Below are positions 49,690 to 52,379 of a stretch of DNA of 52,379 bases, piece after piece. The position numbers were made by a program, and so were the translations under genes. The stretch lies in NCBI GenBank assembly GCA_046152925.1, contig JBJXFX010000011.1, positions 1 through 52,379 on the forward strand, written 5' to 3'. Origin of the DNA: CAMAUF01 sp046152925 (GTDB lineage Bacteria > Chloroflexota > Dehalococcoidia > Tepidiformales > Tepidiformaceae). The notes beneath the pieces were generated by a model, which had not been told where the DNA came from, searched no databases, and worked only from the letters and a program-made list of their open reading frames with translations. Numbering within the stretch: the first letter of the stretch is position 1; every line of letters starts with the position of its first letter.

Positions 49690-49763
49690 GCTGAATCGTC
49701 CTGTCGAGAATGGCCTCAACCTACGCCAACCGCCGGGCTTGTCAAGGGGGTTCGCGAGGCTTA

Positions 49764-50960
49764 TCAGGCGCTGGAAGCAAGCTGGACGCGTTCGGCAAGC
49801 CCTTCCGGATCGGACTTACGGACCAACACATCGGGCGTCCCGTGCCAGGCGGCGCACTCCCGAAGGCAGGCGCCCAAGCCAGCCACGAGGGCGTCCGACG
49901 GTGGTACACCGGGTTCGAGGTGAAGCGCCTTCACCTCGAAGAGCCCGTCCTTGCGGTGCGCCTTCGCGTCGAGCCGCCCAACGAGCCCGTCCCCGTGGAG
50001 GATGGGGAGCGAGAAATAGCCGTACCGCCGCTTCGGCTCGGGCGTGTAGCACTCGATCGTGTAGTCGAAACCGAAGAGTTCGCGGCCTCGGTCGCGGTCC
50101 CAGACGATCGGGTCGAACGGCGTCAGCAGCACCGTCCGCGACGGCCGCCTCCCCGCGAGCGCTGCGCCATCCGCCGGCATGACCCAGGGCTTCGCGAAGC
50201 CTTCGACCGTGACCTCGGTGATTTCCCCGGCGTTAAGCAGCTCGCGCACGGCCTGCAGGCTCGGCTTGCGCTCGAGGTGTAAGTACTGCCAGACCCACTC
50301 CGGCTTGGTCACGCCCAGCGCGCGGATCGACTGGAGGACCATCGCCCGCGCCGCCTCGTCGCCACTGGGTGCGTCGCGGTCATCCCAGCCGGGCCGCACG
50401 CGCTCGGTGAGGTCGTAGACGCGCTGGAACCCCTGGCGGCGGACGATCATCAGGTCCCCGTTTTGGAACAGCATCTCGAGCGCGATCTTCTCGCTCTTCC
50501 AGTCCCACCACGCGCCGCGCTTGCCGTCGCCTTCGAAGTCGGCCGAACGGGCCGGGCCGTTGGTCCTTACGTGATCGAGGACTGCAGCGGCTTCCGCCTC
50601 ATGCGCGGCCATCCAACGCTTCCAGTAGACGCCGCCGCGGTGCGCGCCATCCAGCGTCCGCCGGCGGTAGACCGGGAACTGCGACGAGGGGACGAAACAG
50701 GCCGCGTGCGCCCACGCCTCGAAAATCGCGCCCTCCGCGAGCAGCTCGTCGAGCCATCGCGGCTCGTAGCCGCCGAGGCGCGACCAAAGGACGAAGTACG
50801 GGCTTCGCGCGACGACCGAGATGGTGTCGATTTGGAGCACGGCCATCCGCTCGATGGCCGCGAGCACGTCCGCCTTCGCCGGATTCTTGCGTGGCGGCGA
50901 CGCGAGGCCCTGGGCGCGGATCAGGGCGCGGCGCGCTTCGACGAGGCTGATGGACTCCAC
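49764..50960 (-). CDS. YcaQ-like crosslink-repair DNA glycosylase
   Basis: A 398-residue winged-helix glycosylase of the HTH_42/YcaQ family. The catalytic Gln-x-Asp motif is in VLQIDTISVVARSPYFVLWSRL (split by a strand). Then come FEAWAHAACFVP and a C-terminal region with WDRDRGRELFGFDYTIECYTP, plus GYFSLPILHGDGLVGRLDAKA. It excises alkylated bases and unhooks DNA interstrand crosslinks, including those made by azinomycin-like or nitrogen-mustard agents. The start is GTG at 50960; ATG at 51044 would add an unrelated tail and overlaps the divergent gene. It is divergent from the GMC oxidoreductase by 92 bases. Confidence 0.85.
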   Translation of the reverse strand: MESISLVEARRALIRAQGLASPPRKNPAKADVLAAIERMAVLQIDTISVVARSPYFVLWSRLGGYEPRWLDELLAEGAIFEAWAHAACFVPSSQFPVYRRRTLDGAHRGGVYWKRWMAAHEAEAAAVLDHVRTNGPARSADFEGDGKRGAWWDWKSEKIALEMLFQNGDLMIVRRQGFQRVYDLTERVRPGWDDRDAPSGDEAARAMVLQSIRALGVTKPEWVWQYLHLERKPSLQAVRELLNAGEITEVTVEGFAKPWVMPADGAALAGRRPSRTVLLTPFDPIVWDRDRGRELFGFDYTIECYTPEPKRRYGYFSLPILHGDGLVGRLDAKAHRKDGLFEVKALHLEPGVPPSDALVAGLGACLRECAAWHGTPDVLVRKSDPEGLAERVQLASSA

Positions 50961-51052
50961 GCGCGCACGGTAGGCCACACAGGGTGTATCTCCAAGACCG
51001 CCGAGGCACCCGCGGGATGCGCGCCCTGCGTCCGCGCCCCACAATGCGGGCC

Positions 51053-52379
51053 ATGGCCCAGGAACCCGTAGACATCGTCGTCGTTGGCGCCGGCTCGTCC
51101 GGCGCCGTGATCGCCGCGCGGGCGAGCGAAGACCCCCGCCGTTCGGTGCTGCTCTTGGAGGCGGGGCCCGACTACCCCGACCTCGCCGCCACGCCCTTCG
51201 ATCTGGTCAACAGTCACAACAACTCGTACACGGCGCACGATTGGGGCTTCGCCTACCAGCCGACGGCTGCGGGCCGGAGCGTCCCGTTCCCGCGCGGGCG
51301 CGTGACCGGGGGGTCGAGCGCGGTCAACACGACCATCGCCCTCCGCGGCATGCCCGAGGATTACGACGGCTGGGCGGCGCTCGGCAATCCCGAGTGGGCC
51401 TGGGAGAAGGTGCTCCCCGCCTTCCGCCGGCTCGAACGCGACCTCGATTACGGTGCCGAGCCCTTCCACGGCGACGCGGGGCCAATCACCATCCGGCGCT
51501 ACGCACACGACGAACTCACGCTCGTCCACCAGGCGTTCCTGGAGGCGAGCCGCGAGCTCGGCTATCCCGACTGCCCCGACGCGAACGACCCGTCGTCGTG
51601 GGGCTCGGGGCCGCACCCGATGAACAAGGTCGGCCGCCTCAGGATTTCGACCGCCGTCGGCTACCTCGCCCCGGCACGCGCGCGCCCGAATCTGCGCATT
51701 CAGCCGGGGACGCTCGTCCGCCGTGTCATCGTCGAAGGCGGCCGTGCGACTGGCGTCGAGGTCGAGCGTGACGGCGAGGTCTTGGCCATCCCGGCAAAGC
51801 TCGTAGTCCTCTCGGCGGGGGCGCTCCAGACGCCGCCGATCCTCGTCCGCTCCGGCATCGGCCCGCGCGGCCTTGTCGAGGGCCTCGGCGTCGACGTTGT
51901 TGCCGACCTCCCCGGCGTGGGCGAGAACCTCTGCGACCACCCCGCGCTCGGCGTCCTCTGCCGCGTCAAAGACCCGTCGATCCTCGACCTCGACCAGCCG
52001 ATCGTGCAGACCATCCTCCGCTACACCGCTCCCGGCAGCGACCAGCGGAACGACCTCCAGATCGAGGCGTTCTCGTTCTCGCCCCGCGGTGGGGCGCCGG
52101 ATTGCTTCGCCATCGCGGCTGTCTTGGAAGAGGTGAAGGGCACGGGCCGGCTGCGGATCGACTCCGCCGACCCGCACGACGCGCCGGTCGCCGAGCAGCA
52201 CTTCTGCGAGGACGAACGCGACCTCGTGCGGCTCGCGGGCGCCTTCCGCGACGCGATGGCGTTCACGCAGGCGAAGGCGTACCGCGGGATCATCGACGAG
52301 GTGCTCTTCCCTGGCTCAGGCCGGGACCTGACCGACGAAGCGCTCTACGGCCTCCTCAAGCGCCTCTCGGCGAGCGGCT
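51053..52379 (+). CDS. GMC-family FAD oxidoreductase (cut by window end)
   Basis: An incomplete GMC (glucose-methanol-choline) oxidoreductase; 442 codons are read with no stop at the window end. The FAD-binding GxGxxG is VVVGAGSSGAVIAARAS, then VLLLEAGPDYPD. GRVTGGSSAVN is the GMC signature 1 style loop, and LVVLSAGALQTPPILVRSGIGP the second signature. VGENLCDHPALGVL follows. The catalytic His region would lie beyond the edge. It probably oxidises an alcohol or choline-like substrate. ATG at 51053, with an alternative at 51044 in frame. Confidence 0.88.
   Translation, partial: MAQEPVDIVVVGAGSSGAVIAARASEDPRRSVLLLEAGPDYPDLAATPFDLVNSHNNSYTAHDWGFAYQPTAAGRSVPFPRGRVTGGSSAVNTTIALRGMPEDYDGWAALGNPEWAWEKVLPAFRRLERDLDYGAEPFHGDAGPITIRRYAHDELTLVHQAFLEASRELGYPDCPDANDPSSWGSGPHPMNKVGRLRISTAVGYLAPARARPNLRIQPGTLVRRVIVEGGRATGVEVERDGEVLAIPAKLVVLSAGALQTPPILVRSGIGPRGLVEGLGVDVVADLPGVGENLCDHPALGVLCRVKDPSILDLDQPIVQTILRYTAPGSDQRNDLQIEAFSFSPRGGAPDCFAIAAVLEEVKGTGRLRIDSADPHDAPVAEQHFCEDERDLVRLAGAFRDAMAFTQAKAYRGIIDEVLFPGSGRDLTDEALYGLLKRLSASG

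Overview
The window is GC-rich bacterial DNA (roughly two thirds G+C by eye) with tightly packed genes, many 4-base start/stop overlaps, and frequent GTG or TTG starts. It carries hisZ, short-form hisG domains, FHA proteins with a Pkn-type kinase, a PbpA/FtsW pair, LLM flavin oxidoreductases, an acyl-CoA dehydrogenase with a MaoC hydratase, a protoglobin, a split ADP-forming acyl-CoA synthetase and a haloalkane dehalogenase. This mix suggests a Chloroflexota (Dehalococcoidia-like) bacterium. That placement is inference; an actinobacterium-like relative is the main alternative. No rRNA, tRNA, CRISPR array or prophage is visible. One decayed transposase fragment is the only mobile-element trace.

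Layout. 0.1-9.0 kb: YCII-like protein, a PAP2 phosphatase fused to a kinase-like region, a 2-hydroxyacid dehydrogenase, protoglobin divergent from an HxlR regulator, a MaoC/acyl-CoA dehydrogenase pair, a frameshifted XRE regulator, a secreted protein and an SDR. 9.0-16.9 kb: inorganic pyrophosphatase, then a minus-strand histidine operon in the order hisZ, double hisG, a zinc-dependent phospholipase C-like gene, hisD, hisC, hisB, SDR, nearly all overlapping. 16.9-20.8 kb: NfeD, birA behind a promoter/leader-ORF/terminator arrangement, a small membrane protein, a DUF362 protein behind a terminator-bearing leader, and a cupredoxin. 20.8-29.3 kb: surface-sugar cluster (deacetylase, two DegT aminotransferases, epimerase, Gfo/Idh oxidoreductase, glycosidase-like lipoprotein, flippase), bordered by the transposase remnant. 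29.3-36 kb: haloalkane dehalogenase, VOC protein, and a wall-growth and signalling block (PBP, FhaA, FhaB, FtsW/RodA, kinase). 36-42 kb: LLM oxidoreductase, acetoacetate decarboxylase-like protein, monooxygenase-like protein, methyltransferase, epoxide hydrolase, cysteine desulfurase. 42-48.2 kb: acpP, two fabF genes, fabD and an ADP-forming acyl-CoA synthetase alpha/beta pair. 48.2-52.4 kb: secreted protein, YcaQ-like glycosylase, and a GMC oxidoreductase cut by the window end.

How the genes fit together. The his block supplies the ATP-phosphoribosyltransferase (HisZ plus a two-domain HisG), HisB, HisC and HisD steps; hisA, hisF, hisH and hisI must lie elsewhere. The sugar cluster looks like synthesis and export of an amino-sugar surface glycan, although no glycosyltransferase is seen. 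The FHA, kinase and PBP genes form a phospho-signalling wall-growth set. The fab block makes malonyl-ACP and carries out two condensations, but lacks fabG and fabH.

The most notable observations are the tandem HisG fusion with one degenerate PRPP loop, the serine-rich leader ORF and terminator in front of birA, the structured leader before the DUF362 gene, the A7 frameshift in the XRE gene, the PAP2-kinase fusion, a stranded MaoC C-terminal fragment, and several enzymes lacking their family's key catalytic residue.
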